The position numbers and the translations under genes are program-made. Source: an uncultured Verrucomicrobiota bacterium (lineage in GTDB: Bacteria > Verrucomicrobiota > Verrucomicrobiia > Limisphaerales > UBA9464). Taken from it: a stretch of 64,000 bases of DNA. Below, one piece after another: positions 1 through 7,306 of this stretch (its first letter is position 1; the number at the start of each line of letters is the position of its first letter). Under the pieces are notes generated by a model. The model did not search any database. It was not told the DNA's origin and saw nothing but the letters and a program-made list of their open reading frames with translations. Location: contig CAJAHH010000009.1 of NCBI GenBank assembly GCA_903939515.1, positions 1-64,000 of the forward strand, written 5' to 3'.

Positions 1-189
1 ATTGCAACATCTCATCAGCAACGGGCGTAGAATCGCGACCAAACTCGCGGAGACACCACGTAAACGGATCAGACAAGTAGTGAAACTGGAGACTTCCCTT
101 AATGGAGATTTAGGTTAACACATATGGCCGAGTCCCCCGACCCGGCGTTCCCCGTCCAACCGCGGCTTTCGCAAAAAAGCGCCCTACCC
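1..189. other. Left edge, no gene recognised
   Basis: This stretch lies downstream of the minus-strand esterase gene. A short plus-strand reading frame starting at 124 runs into the esterase gene from the opposite side; its product resembles nothing I know, so I treat it as chance. I see no convincing terminator hairpin, tRNA or repeat here. Confidence 0.4.
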
Positions 190-864
190 TCAGTGCGGCT
201 GCAGGACTGGCTGAAGCACCTTCCAAACATTGGTGGCCACGCGTCGGTGGCCTTCGACGTTGGGATGGATCTGGTCGGGAAGGTTGAGTTCCGCGCGACC
301 TCCCACGCCGTCGAGAAGGAACGGGATTAGGGTAACCTTGTTCGTCGCGGCCAGGTCGCGATAAAGGGACTCGAATTGACGGGTGTAGGCCTCACCGAGG
401 TTCTCAGGCATCTTCATGCCGGCCAGCACGATGCGCACCTTCGGATACTTAGCCCGGGTGCGCTCAATCACCGTCTGCAAGTTGGTGCGGGTGGCCTCGA
501 GCGGCAGCCCTCTCAAACCGTCATTGCTACCCAACTCCAGCAAAAGAGCATCCACGGGGCGACGCAGGATCCAATCCAACCGACGGAGCCCGCCCGCTGA
601 GGTGTCCCCGCTCAGCCCGGCATTGACCAGCTTCCAAGGCAGGCCCGCTTCACGGATTTTTTCCTGGATCCGTGCCGGCCATGCCTCACTCAGATCGACA
701 CCAAATCCTGCCGAGAGGCTGTCACCCAGCACGACCAAACTCTTGTCAGCCGGAAGCGTGCCCGAGGCATTGGATGCGGTTTCCGCCGCAGACATTCTCC
801 AACTCAGCAACCCGAGACACAACGCCACCCAGAGCGCGATGGGAAAGCAGGTCCGCCGGTTCAT
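190..864 (-). CDS. Secreted SGNH/GDSL esterase (TesA/arylesterase-like)
   Basis: A 224-residue protein with a hydrophobic signal segment (about residues 7-27), so it is probably periplasmic. Block I is GDSLS with the nucleophile Ser49; a GSND block (oxyanion Asn) follows near residue 113, and the catalytic Asp-His pair sits in DQIHPN near the C-terminus. This is the full set of SGNH-hydrolase blocks and the length suits the TesA/arylesterase group (thioesterase, lysophospholipase or esterase activity); the substrate cannot be read from sequence. It starts 4 bases after the YhbY-type gene and is probably the last gene of the sensor kinase-regulator-adenylyltransferase-YhbY transcription unit. 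Confidence 0.88.
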   Translation of the reverse strand: MNRRTCFPIALWVALCLGLLSWRMSAAETASNASGTLPADKSLVVLGDSLSAGFGVDLSEAWPARIQEKIREAGLPWKLVNAGLSGDTSAGGLRRLDWILRRPVDALLLELGSNDGLRGLPLEATRTNLQTVIERTRAKYPKVRIVLAGMKMPENLGEAYTRQFESLYRDLAATNKVTLIPFLLDGVGGRAELNLPDQIHPNVEGHRRVATNVWKVLQPVLQPH

Positions 865-868
865 GGAG

Positions 869-1195
869 TCAATGAGCCGAGTCGGTCGGAGCGGCCTGGG
901 CAGGCTTGGGACGGTACAAAACGACCACGTGGCCGATCACCGTGACCAAGTGGCTATTCGACTCACGGGCCACCTGTTCGCCAATTTCGTGGCGCTTGTC
1001 CTTGAGGTCGGAGAGTCGAATTTTCACCAACTCGTGCTGGGCCAGCTCGCGATCGAGGCCAGCGAGAAACGCCGGAGAAACACCCCCACGCCCAAGGCGG
1101 ACGGAGGCTTCGAGGCGTTGGGCCTGACCCTTGAGCTTGCGGATGAGGGCATTGGAAAGCGGCTCGGCCGCGGGGGTCTCGGAAGACATGTTCAA
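869..1195 (-). CDS. YhbY/CRM-domain RNA-binding protein
   Basis: A 108-residue single-domain protein. It has the CRM fold signatures: an N-terminal helix with LIRKLKGQAQ, the GRGGVS loop (in place of the GxxG-type loop of the family) around residues 34-40, and the closing strand HVVVLYR. E. coli YhbY associates with pre-50S ribosomal subunits; a ribosome-assembly role is inferred here. The longest frame begins at a TTG whose bases overlap the stop codon of the upstream adenylyltransferase gene (TTGA); an ATG two codons later at 1189 is an equally good start giving 106 residues. The overlap suggests translational coupling. Confidence 0.88.
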   Translation of the reverse strand: MNMSSETPAAEPLSNALIRKLKGQAQRLEASVRLGRGGVSPAFLAGLDRELAQHELVKIRLSDLKDKRHEIGEQVARESNSHLVTVIGHVVVLYRPKPAQAAPTDSAH

Positions 1196-1677
1196 AGCGT
1201 TTGAATTTTGGCCACCAACCCGGTGGTGGAACGGCCTGGCAGGAAGGGAATGAATACGATGCGGCCTCCACCTGATTCCACGGCCCGACGTTCATCCTGA
1301 TCAACGGTTTCCAGGGTGTAATCTCCGCCCTTCACGTAGAGGTCCGGACGAGCATCAGCCAAGAAGCGGACGGCCCGCTTCTCCGGGAAAATCGCCACAG
1401 CGGAGACGCATTCTAGGGCCGCCAGCACGCGGGCGCGATCGCCCTCGATATTGAGCGGACGGGTGGGACCCTTGAGTTCACGCACGCTGGAGTCGCCGTT
1501 CAGGCCCACGAGCAATGCATCTCCCAGAGAGCGGGCCGCCTCCAGATAGGCGACATGGCCCGCGTGGAGCAAATCAAAGCAACCATTGGTCACCACCAAG
1601 ACCTTGCCCGAAGCCTTTACAGCTTCGCGCCAGGAGGGGAATGCCTCGGAGCTAATGAGTTTGTGGACCGTGTCCAT
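1192..1677 (-). CDS. rfaE2: D-glycero-beta-D-manno-heptose 1-phosphate adenylyltransferase
   Basis: Transfers AMP from ATP to heptose 1-phosphate, giving the ADP-heptose used for the lipopolysaccharide core. The cytidylyltransferase-type signature TNGCFDLLHAGHVAYL is present, with the HxGH nucleotide-binding motif, followed by GLNGDSSVRELKGPTRP and the late PGRSTTGLV segment. This is the separate (HldC-type) C-terminal half of E. coli HldE; the kinase half is encoded far away at 39577. I chose the ATG at 1677 (161 residues), because homologues begin shortly before the motif; the frame is open back to a GTG at 1725, 3 bases from the stop of the upstream LytTR gene, so a 177-residue form is possible. 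Confidence 0.9.
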   Translation of the reverse strand: MDTVHKLISSEAFPSWREAVKASGKVLVVTNGCFDLLHAGHVAYLEAARSLGDALLVGLNGDSSVRELKGPTRPLNIEGDRARVLAALECVSAVAIFPEKRAVRFLADARPDLYVKGGDYTLETVDQDERRAVESGGGRIVFIPFLPGRSTTGLVAKIQTL

Positions 1678-1728
1678 TGTGGCGAGATACTCTCTCAGCC
1701 AACGCCTTCTGCCAATCCGGAACACCCT

Positions 1729-2463
1729 CTATCCTTGCAGACCCAATCGCGGCAACTGATCGCGATGGCTGCGGCTCAGGGTGACCTTGGCCCCAGATTG
1801 AAGTTCGATGCAGTACTCCCCGTGGAAAAGCGGCTCAAGTTGACGAACTCGAGCCACCTGCACGATGGCTGTGCGGCTCACCCGAACAAATCGCTCGGAG
1901 GGCAGTCGCTGGGAGATGGCGTTCATGGTCTCGCGCATCAAGAAGGTCTGGGAGCCCACATGCAGCTCCACGTAGTTGTCAGCACTACCAATCCAATCGA
2001 TGTCAGCCAGCGGCACAAAGACGATGCGGCCGTTGTGCTTCACCGGCAGGCGATCAGGAAGTTTAACCGCCGGCGGGCTCGCCTCCGACCGGGAGAGCGC
2101 CAGCCTCTTGGACACCCGATCCAGCGCCGTCTTAAACCGCTCCCGGGAAACCGGCTTGAGCAAATAATCCACGGCCTGAACCTCGAAGGCTTCAACGGCG
2201 AATTGCTCGTGCGCAGTCACAAAGACCACGGCCGGCGGGGCCGAATCTCCGAGGGCTTCCAGCACCTGGACCCCACTCAACCCAGGCATTTGAACATCTA
2301 AGAAAACCAAGTCCGGGCGTTCTCGACGCAGCACCTCCACCGCTTCGTTGCCCTGGGAGCATTCACCCACCAAAACAATATTCGGCTCGCGACTCAGCCA
2401 GTGGCGAAGCCGCTCCCGGGCCAGGGGTTCATCGTCTACAACGATGGCTCGAATCGGGGGCAT
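1729..2463 (-). CDS. LytTR-family response regulator
   Basis: A 244-residue regulator. Residues 1-120 form a receiver domain with acidic residues Asp10/Asp11, phospho-acceptor Asp56 (FLDVQMPG), Thr83 and Lys103 (LLKP). Residues about 135-242 form a LytTR DNA-binding domain (IDWIGSADNYVELH and FVRVSRTAIV are characteristic). Members bind direct repeats upstream of target promoters. The gene lies 105 bases after a LytS-type sensor kinase on the same strand, so the two form a two-component pair. Its stop is followed almost at once by the heptose adenylyltransferase gene, which suggests co-transcription. Confidence 0.93.
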   Translation of the reverse strand: MPPIRAIVVDDEPLARERLRHWLSREPNIVLVGECSQGNEAVEVLRRERPDLVFLDVQMPGLSGVQVLEALGDSAPPAVVFVTAHEQFAVEAFEVQAVDYLLKPVSRERFKTALDRVSKRLALSRSEASPPAVKLPDRLPVKHNGRIVFVPLADIDWIGSADNYVELHVGSQTFLMRETMNAISQRLPSERFVRVSRTAIVQVARVRQLEPLFHGEYCIELQSGAKVTLSRSHRDQLPRLGLQG

Positions 2464-2568
2464 CGGCTAACCGTGACAAGGGAATGAGCGCTGTCGAGTC
2501 TGCGGACGAGGCTTTTTGGCCGATCCATCCACCTCGCTCAAAATCGCCTGGCCACGGAGGGCTCCAGA

Positions 2569-3666
2569 TCAACGACTCAGCGGCAATTCAACCACCGCCA
2601 GGACGCCACCGCCCGGGGATGCCTCCAACTGAAAGCGAGCCTGAGACCCATACAGTTGGTGCAATCGGGCCAAGGTATTTGACGTTCCGATCCCCGAGGC
2701 GGGATCACGATCCGCGGGGAGTCCTTTCCCGTTGTCCTGAACCTCCAACCGCAGGCGCCCTGGAACGGATTCCGAGGCACGAATGACAATCCGACCCGGA
2801 ACCAAGAGCGGCTCAACCCCATGTTTAATCGCGTTCTCGACCAGCGGTTGAAGGATCAAATTAGGCACTTGGGCCTCTTGGACCTCGGGAGAAATTTCCC
2901 GCAACACGGACAGTCGATCGCCGAAGCGCATTTGCTCCAACGTCAAATAGCGGTCCAGAAAGGCCAACTCCTCCCGCAGCGTGACCAATTGCCGACCGGA
3001 TCGGTCTAAGGCATGACGCAACAATTCAGCCAAGCTCACCAGCATGGCATCGGCCGCGTCGACGTCCCGGAACATCAGCGTGCCAATGCCGTTGAGAGCA
3101 TTGAAGAGGAAGTGCGGATTCAACTGCATCTGGAGCGCCATTAACCGCGCCGAGTTCAGTCGACCCTCCAGATCCATCACCCGGCGTTCCCGATCTCGGA
3201 GACTCTCGGAATAAGCGACCACGTGAGCGACGGTCACCACGACCCAGTAGACCAGCATGTTGAAGAAGAAGGTCGCCACCAAGACGTAGCGGATGAGGTC
3301 ATGGAGAGGTTTTTCGGAGCGGTGCTCCGGAAAGAGCCACTCACCGACGCCGGCACGCACGAGGATCCAAACCAGCGAAAACACCGCACCACCGACACCG
3401 TGGAGTGCCAGCCGCATGCGCCAATGATCGCCACCCAAATTGAAGCGCCGCCCCAGCTTGAACGCCGGTATCGCCAACAGCGCAAACACATACCAATCGG
3501 CCAGCGCGCCCTGGATGGCTACCGACCAGGAGACCCCCTCTCCGAACGTGGCCGCCTTCAGGTAGTGCTGCCCAGCAAAGGCCAGTCCGACCAGAGTCCA
3601 ACTCAACCCATACAGCAGCGGAAACCACCGCTGGCGGCTGGAAGAAGACGGAACCTCGGGATCCAC
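2569..3666 (-). CDS. LytS/YehU-type membrane sensor histidine kinase
   Basis: A 365-residue kinase starting at a GTG. The N-terminal half has about four hydrophobic membrane segments (roughly residues 16-33, 51-69, 88-104 and 124-150), then a short coiled stretch and the His_kinase block LNPHFLFNALN with phospho-acceptor His185. The ATPase domain follows, with the N box LVENAIKHG and glycine-rich G boxes (DNGKGLP, GIGTSN). There is no recognisable sensory domain outside the membrane part, so the signal is unknown. It is partnered with the LytTR regulator downstream. Confidence 0.92.
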   Translation of the reverse strand: MDPEVPSSSSRQRWFPLLYGLSWTLVGLAFAGQHYLKAATFGEGVSWSVAIQGALADWYVFALLAIPAFKLGRRFNLGGDHWRMRLALHGVGGAVFSLVWILVRAGVGEWLFPEHRSEKPLHDLIRYVLVATFFFNMLVYWVVVTVAHVVAYSESLRDRERRVMDLEGRLNSARLMALQMQLNPHFLFNALNGIGTLMFRDVDAADAMLVSLAELLRHALDRSGRQLVTLREELAFLDRYLTLEQMRFGDRLSVLREISPEVQEAQVPNLILQPLVENAIKHGVEPLLVPGRIVIRASESVPGRLRLEVQDNGKGLPADRDPASGIGTSNTLARLHQLYGSQARFQLEASPGGGVLAVVELPLSR

Positions 3667-3762
3667 GCCCGCAACAGTGCCGCGCCTGCTGCCTCAGGCA
3701 ACGCCCATTCCTCCGTGCGCGACCGAAAGCCCCCTCCAAAACAACACCCCTCGGGATTGCCC

Positions 3763-3800
3763 AAAAAAACAAAAGCCCCTCTGGATCGCTCCAGAAGGGC
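3763..3800 (-). terminator. Rho-independent terminator after tRNA-Leu
   Basis: Read on the minus strand, an 11-pair stem (one T:G pair) GCCCTTCTGGA / TCCAGAGGGGC with a GCGA tetraloop (stem 3775-3800) is followed by a T-rich tail (TTTTGTTTTTTT, 3763-3774). It sits 8 bases beyond the CCA end of tRNA-Leu and about 100 bases before the sensor kinase gene, so it should end the tRNA transcript and insulate the kinase operon. Confidence 0.88.
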
Positions 3801-3808
3801 TTACAAAG

Positions 3809-3893
3809 TGGTGCGCACGGCAGGACTTGAACCTGCACACCTTACGGCTCTACCACCTCAAGGTAGCGCGTCTGCCAATTTCGCCACGTGCGC
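3809..3893 (-). tRNA. tRNA-Leu (anticodon GAG)
   Basis: 85 nucleotides including an encoded CCA. The acceptor stem GCGCACG pairs with CGTGCGC, discriminator A. The D arm contains AAATTGGCAGAC. The anticodon arm CTACC-TTGAGGT-GGTAG gives GAG (reads CTC/CTT). A variable arm of class II size and the T loop GTTCAAGTC follow. It lies 109 bases downstream of tRNA-Pro on the same strand, and the two are probably co-transcribed to the terminator at 3763-3800. Confidence 0.96.
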
Positions 3894-4002
3894 ATTGTGT
3901 CGTTCGATTCCTAAACTCACTTCGAGACCCATTACGATTTCGAAACCAGCTTAGACTCCCTTCAGTTCATTCGCCAGAAGTCTCCTTCAGGCAGTGAACA
4001 GA

Positions 4003-4079
4003 TGGTCGGGGCGGTGAGATTCGAACTCACGACCTCTTGTACCCGAAACAAGCGCGCTACCAGGCTACGCTACGCCCCG
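4003..4079 (-). tRNA. tRNA-Pro (anticodon CGG)
   Basis: 77 nucleotides including an encoded CCA. The acceptor stem CGGGGCG pairs with CGCCCCG, discriminator A; a C1-G72 pair is the bacterial tRNA-Pro identity feature. The D arm has AGCCTGGTAGC. The anticodon arm CTTGT-TTCGGGT-ACAAG gives CGG. The T arm contains GTTCGAATC. First gene of a two-tRNA unit with tRNA-Leu. Confidence 0.96.
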
Positions 4080-4297
4080 AACCAAACGAGGAGCGGAAAA
4101 TGCGGAAATGCCGGCCGGGTTACAATGGATTTCTCCTGAAAAGTGAAATCGCCATTTTATTGCCGCCTCGAATCCATGTCTTGGGGAGCAGCAAAGACAC
4201 CATTTTGAACCCCTTGGCCGCGGACAATTTCGGAAGCCCTCGACCACCGGCGGCCAATTTTGCAAGCACACCCACCTTCAACTTCTTGGGGCTTGGG
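4080..4297. other. Intergenic region between tRNA-Pro and prepilin gene
   Basis: A divergent spacer that must carry the tRNA promoter on the minus strand. I could not fix a convincing -35/-10 pair for it. No reading frame with homology, repeat or structured RNA was recognised. Confidence 0.4.
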
Positions 4298-4326
4298 TTG
4301 ACCCAGAAGAACCATCCGGTTATAGC
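4298..4326 (+). promoter_or_regulatory. Sigma70-type promoter of the prepilin gene
   Basis: A TTGACC hexamer (4298-4303), a 17-base spacer and TATAGC (4321-4326) make a near-consensus promoter. The expected start of transcription is around 4332-4334, only about 5 bases before the ATG at 4338, so the mRNA may be nearly leaderless. Confidence 0.65.
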
Positions 4327-4337
4327 AAGTTCTTCAA

Positions 4338-5189
4338 ATGAAACTGAACTTTTCCGCGGGTCGTGCCCTCCGGCGCGGCTTTACGCTCATCGAACTACTG
4401 GTAGTCATCGCGATCATCGCGATCCTCGCCGGGATGCTCTTGCCGGCTCTGGCCAAGTCCAAGTCCAAAGCCACCGGCATCCTCTGCATGAACAACCTCC
4501 AGCAACTCATGCTCGGATGGCGTTTGTATGCCGATGATAATTCAGACGCAACCGTGTCGGCCCAAGGCGGTGGCGATCGCCGCCCGAACTGGATCGAAGG
4601 CAACATCGACTATTCGGCCGACAGCGCCAACCAGCGCTACCTGACCAACAGCCCGATCTTCAAGTACGTGGGCGGAGCCCAGGCGCTCTTCAAGTGCCCG
4701 GCCGACCGCCAAACGGTCCGCGTCGGCCAGTTAAAGGTGGCGCGTATCCGCAGCAACTCCATGAGCCAAGTCTGGGGTAACGGTGACTGGCTCGATTACG
4801 ACTACAACCAGGCCCAGACGAAGTGGCGCAAGTACAACAAACTGGGAACGGTGGTCCAACCCTCACAAACCTGGGTGCTGATCGACGAGCATCCCGACAG
4901 CATTAATGACGCCGCGTTCGCGAACATCATGACCGATGCCAAAAAGGCCGGACGCTCCAAGGTCGTGGACCAACCGGCCAACTACCACAACGGCGCGGCC
5001 GGATTCTCCTTCTCCGATGGTCATGCCGAAATCCGTCGCTGGCTCGGAGCCAAGATTGGTCAGGCCAAGGTCAACTTCAACGCAACGGGCAACTACATCG
5101 CACTCGGCGGAGTGATCCCAGCCAATGACCCCAAGTCGCTTCTGGATGTGGGTTGGATGGCTGACAACACCACGGTGTCCACTCAGTAA
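4338..5189 (+). CDS. Type II secretion/pilin-like prepilin with H-X9-DG domain
   Basis: 283 residues. A short basic leader (residues 1-13) ends at Gly14, with the peptidase-type signature [18 protein letters not shown] and the conserved Glu at position 5 of the mature protein. A single hydrophobic helix is followed by the globular part. Near the C-terminus, [14 protein letters not shown] is the H-X9-DG motif typical of the large prepilin families of planctomycetes and verrucomicrobia. These are thought to be exported pseudopilins or surface proteins; the individual role is unknown. No assembly genes lie nearby, so it is an isolated substrate gene. No Shine-Dalgarno sequence precedes the ATG. 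Confidence 0.93.
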   Translation: MKLNFSAGRALRRGFTLIELLVVIAIIAILAGMLLPALAKSKSKATGILCMNNLQQLMLGWRLYADDNSDATVSAQGGGDRRPNWIEGNIDYSADSANQRYLTNSPIFKYVGGAQALFKCPADRQTVRVGQLKVARIRSNSMSQVWGNGDWLDYDYNQAQTKWRKYNKLGTVVQPSQTWVLIDEHPDSINDAAFANIMTDAKKAGRSKVVDQPANYHNGAAGFSFSDGHAEIRRWLGAKIGQAKVNFNATGNYIALGGVIPANDPKSLLDVGWMADNTTVSTQ

Positions 5190-5217
5190 TTCTCTAAGAG
5201 TTCAGTAAGAACCCCAA

Positions 5218-5251
5218 GAAACGCCGCCGTTCTGGCGGCGTTTCTGCTTTT
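5218..5251 (+). terminator. Rho-independent terminator after prepilin gene
   Basis: A perfect 11-pair stem GAAACGCCGCC / GGCGGCGTTTC with loop GTTCT (5218-5244) is followed by the moderately T-rich tail TGCTTTT. The tail runs directly into the start codon of the next gene (ATG at 5253). Confidence 0.85.
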
Positions 5252-5252
5252 G

Positions 5253-6254
5253 ATGAACCTCCGCATCACTGCTTCGCTAGTCCTGATCGGCACCTGCGCG
5301 CTCTGGGCTTTCAGCTTCCCCTTGCTCAAGTCCATCGAGCAACTGGGTCAACGCAATGCGCCGGGCAACACGAGTCTCTTCCTCTCCACCTTGCTGGTCG
5401 CCTGCCGCTTTAGCTGTGCCGCGGGGTTGTTCGTCATTGGCAATGCAATCCGCTGCCGGTGGCGACGACGGTGCAACAGTGCGAGCCCTCTTTCCATCCG
5501 ACCCACGGCGTTGGAGTGGAAGCAAGGCTTGGGCATCGGGATCTTTGGCTCGATAGGGCTCATTCTCCAGATGGACGGGTTGGCCTACACGGAGGGTTCC
5601 GTATCGGCATTTTTAACGCAGGGCTATGCGGTGTTAATCCCGATCTGGGTCACTCTTACGGCTCGCCGCCTGCCCGGTTGGACGATCGTGGGGGCCTGCC
5701 TGCTGGTGGGGTTGGGCGCAGCCGTTCTTGCGGGAGTTCGCTGGGATCACTTCCACCTCGGGAGAGGAGAGTTAGAGACGCTGGCCGGGTCTGTCCTGTT
5801 CGCGGGCCAGATCCTGTGGTTGGAGCGGCCGCAGTTCGCGGACAACGACTCCGTTCGTTCTACGACCGTCATGTTCGGCGCCATGGCGCTGACGGCTTGG
5901 CCTCTGGCCTTCGCCTTGGCTCAGCACCCCAACGATATCGTGAAGGCGGTCAGCTCCAGTGAAATCGCCTCCCTCTTCGCCCTGCTGCTCTTCGGTTGCA
6001 CTTTGGTCACCTTCCCTCTGGCCAATCACTGGCAACCCAAGGTGACAGCCACCCAAGCGGGTTTGCTCTATTGCACGGAACCGGTCTTCACCAGTGTGGT
6101 CTGCCTGTTCGTGCCGGGTTGGATTTCCAAAACTACCGACCTGAATTACCCCGATGAGTTCGTTCACCTGCGCCTAGTCCTCGGCGGTTCGTGCATCTTG
6201 GCCGCCAATATTTGGATTCTCCTGCAACCATCGCCCAAGACCCTTGATTCTTAG
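5253..6254 (+). CDS. EamA-family (DMT superfamily) permease
   Basis: A 333-residue integral membrane protein with about ten hydrophobic segments arranged as two EamA repeats; the first begins at residue 8 (LVLIGTCALWAFSFPLLK). The repeat-end feature TQGYAVLIPIW in the first half is matched by LLYCTEPVFTSVV in the second. The family exports or imports small metabolites such as amino acids or nucleotides; the substrate is not predictable. The start is constrained because the first membrane helix begins at once: ATG 5253 (a TTG immediately before is also open). It begins only 2 bases after the T tract of the preceding terminator and has no visible ribosome-binding site. Confidence 0.88.
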   Translation: MNLRITASLVLIGTCALWAFSFPLLKSIEQLGQRNAPGNTSLFLSTLLVACRFSCAAGLFVIGNAIRCRWRRRCNSASPLSIRPTALEWKQGLGIGIFGSIGLILQMDGLAYTEGSVSAFLTQGYAVLIPIWVTLTARRLPGWTIVGACLLVGLGAAVLAGVRWDHFHLGRGELETLAGSVLFAGQILWLERPQFADNDSVRSTTVMFGAMALTAWPLAFALAQHPNDIVKAVSSSEIASLFALLLFGCTLVTFPLANHWQPKVTATQAGLLYCTEPVFTSVVCLFVPGWISKTTDLNYPDEFVHLRLVLGGSCILAANIWILLQPSPKTLDS

Positions 6255-6342
6255 CCGGAACGATCCGATTAAAATCGTCCCAGCTTAGGCCTCGAACCCA
6301 TCCGCGTACCGACGCAGTGATTACTCTCACTCCTCGAGGCGG

Positions 6343-7209
6343 CTACTTCCAGGTCATGCGGGTGAAGACGGGGAAGTGGTCACTTGGCTGACGCCCTCCT
6401 GGGGTCAAGTCGACGACTTCGGACCACGGAATCTCAGCCTCACCCCGAGACAGGATCCAGTCGATGCGGGCACTGTTGAAGGTAGGCTTTCCAAAGCCAT
6501 TGAAGGAATTGAGCGTTTCATTCTTACGCTGAGCCGCAGCGAACCAGGTGTCCGTGAATCCGATGTCCCGGGTCAGCGCCTCATAGACCGTGTTCCGCGT
6601 GGCCACGGCGTTGAAATCTCCCATCAGGATCACCCGCTCGTTTGCAGGAATCTTCGCCAATCGGCTCCGAATCAAGGCTGCCCCCTTCTCACGGGCGGGC
6701 TGAAGCGCATGGTCCAAATGCGTGTTCCAAAGATGAAACTCCTTCCCTGTCTGACGGTCGCGGAAGTGAATTGAAGTGACCATGCGTCGGTTGGTGTTGC
6801 CCCAGGTGGACGAACCGATGACCTCCGGAGTGTCGCTCAGCCAGAAATGGTCATAAGCCAACGGTTCAAAGCGCGCCCGCCGGTAGAAGATGGCCATAAA
6901 CTCTCCCCGGCTACCTCCATCGCGACCGATGCCGATCCAGTCGTGTTCAGGGAGGTCCGAGGCCAGGTCGCGCAATTGATGATACACCCCTTCCTGCGTT
7001 CCCATCAGGTCTGGGGCGTACTGCTTTAAGAGCGTCTGCATGGCCGGTCGGCGATCGGGCCACGCCTCCGCTCCCTTGGGGGTCGCGTAGCGGAGGTTGT
7101 AGGTCATCAATCGCAACTCATCGCCACCTTTGGACTCGGCTCGACCGCTCAAAGCCGGAGCTGCTGCGATGAGGGGGAGGGCCGAAAGGAACCGGCGGCG
7201 GGAATTCAT
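6343..7209 (-). CDS. Tat-exported endonuclease/exonuclease/phosphatase-family protein
   Basis: 288 residues. The N-terminus carries a twin-arginine signal (SRRRFL followed by a hydrophobic stretch ending near Ala-Pro-Ala). The DNase I-like fold motifs are in order: MTYNLRYAT, GTQEGVYHQL, WNTHLDH, GDFNAV and the terminal SDHFPVF, so the metal-binding and catalytic Asn, Glu, His and Asp residues are present. Relatives include secreted nucleases, sphingomyelinase-like and phosphoinositide phosphatases; the substrate here is unknown. It is convergent with the EamA gene and downstream of the long TPR gene on the same strand. Confidence 0.9.
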   Translation of the reverse strand: MNSRRRFLSALPLIAAAPALSGRAESKGGDELRLMTYNLRYATPKGAEAWPDRRPAMQTLLKQYAPDLMGTQEGVYHQLRDLASDLPEHDWIGIGRDGGSRGEFMAIFYRRARFEPLAYDHFWLSDTPEVIGSSTWGNTNRRMVTSIHFRDRQTGKEFHLWNTHLDHALQPAREKGAALIRSRLAKIPANERVILMGDFNAVATRNTVYEALTRDIGFTDTWFAAAQRKNETLNSFNGFGKPTFNSARIDWILSRGEAEIPWSEVVDLTPGGRQPSDHFPVFTRMTWK

Positions 7210-7306
7210 AGACCTAGAAACAACGCTCTAGGCCAAACCTCAAGCAAAACAGTGCACCGCGCCAACACACTCCCTTCGAATCCAGGGGGCTCGATGGCTC
7301 CAGGGG

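Noticed and set aside
3677..3997. Open frame across tRNA-Leu
   Set aside because: The frame reads through the tRNA gene; its product is the familiar false peptide (ARQDLNLHTLRLYHLK) of a tRNA-Leu.
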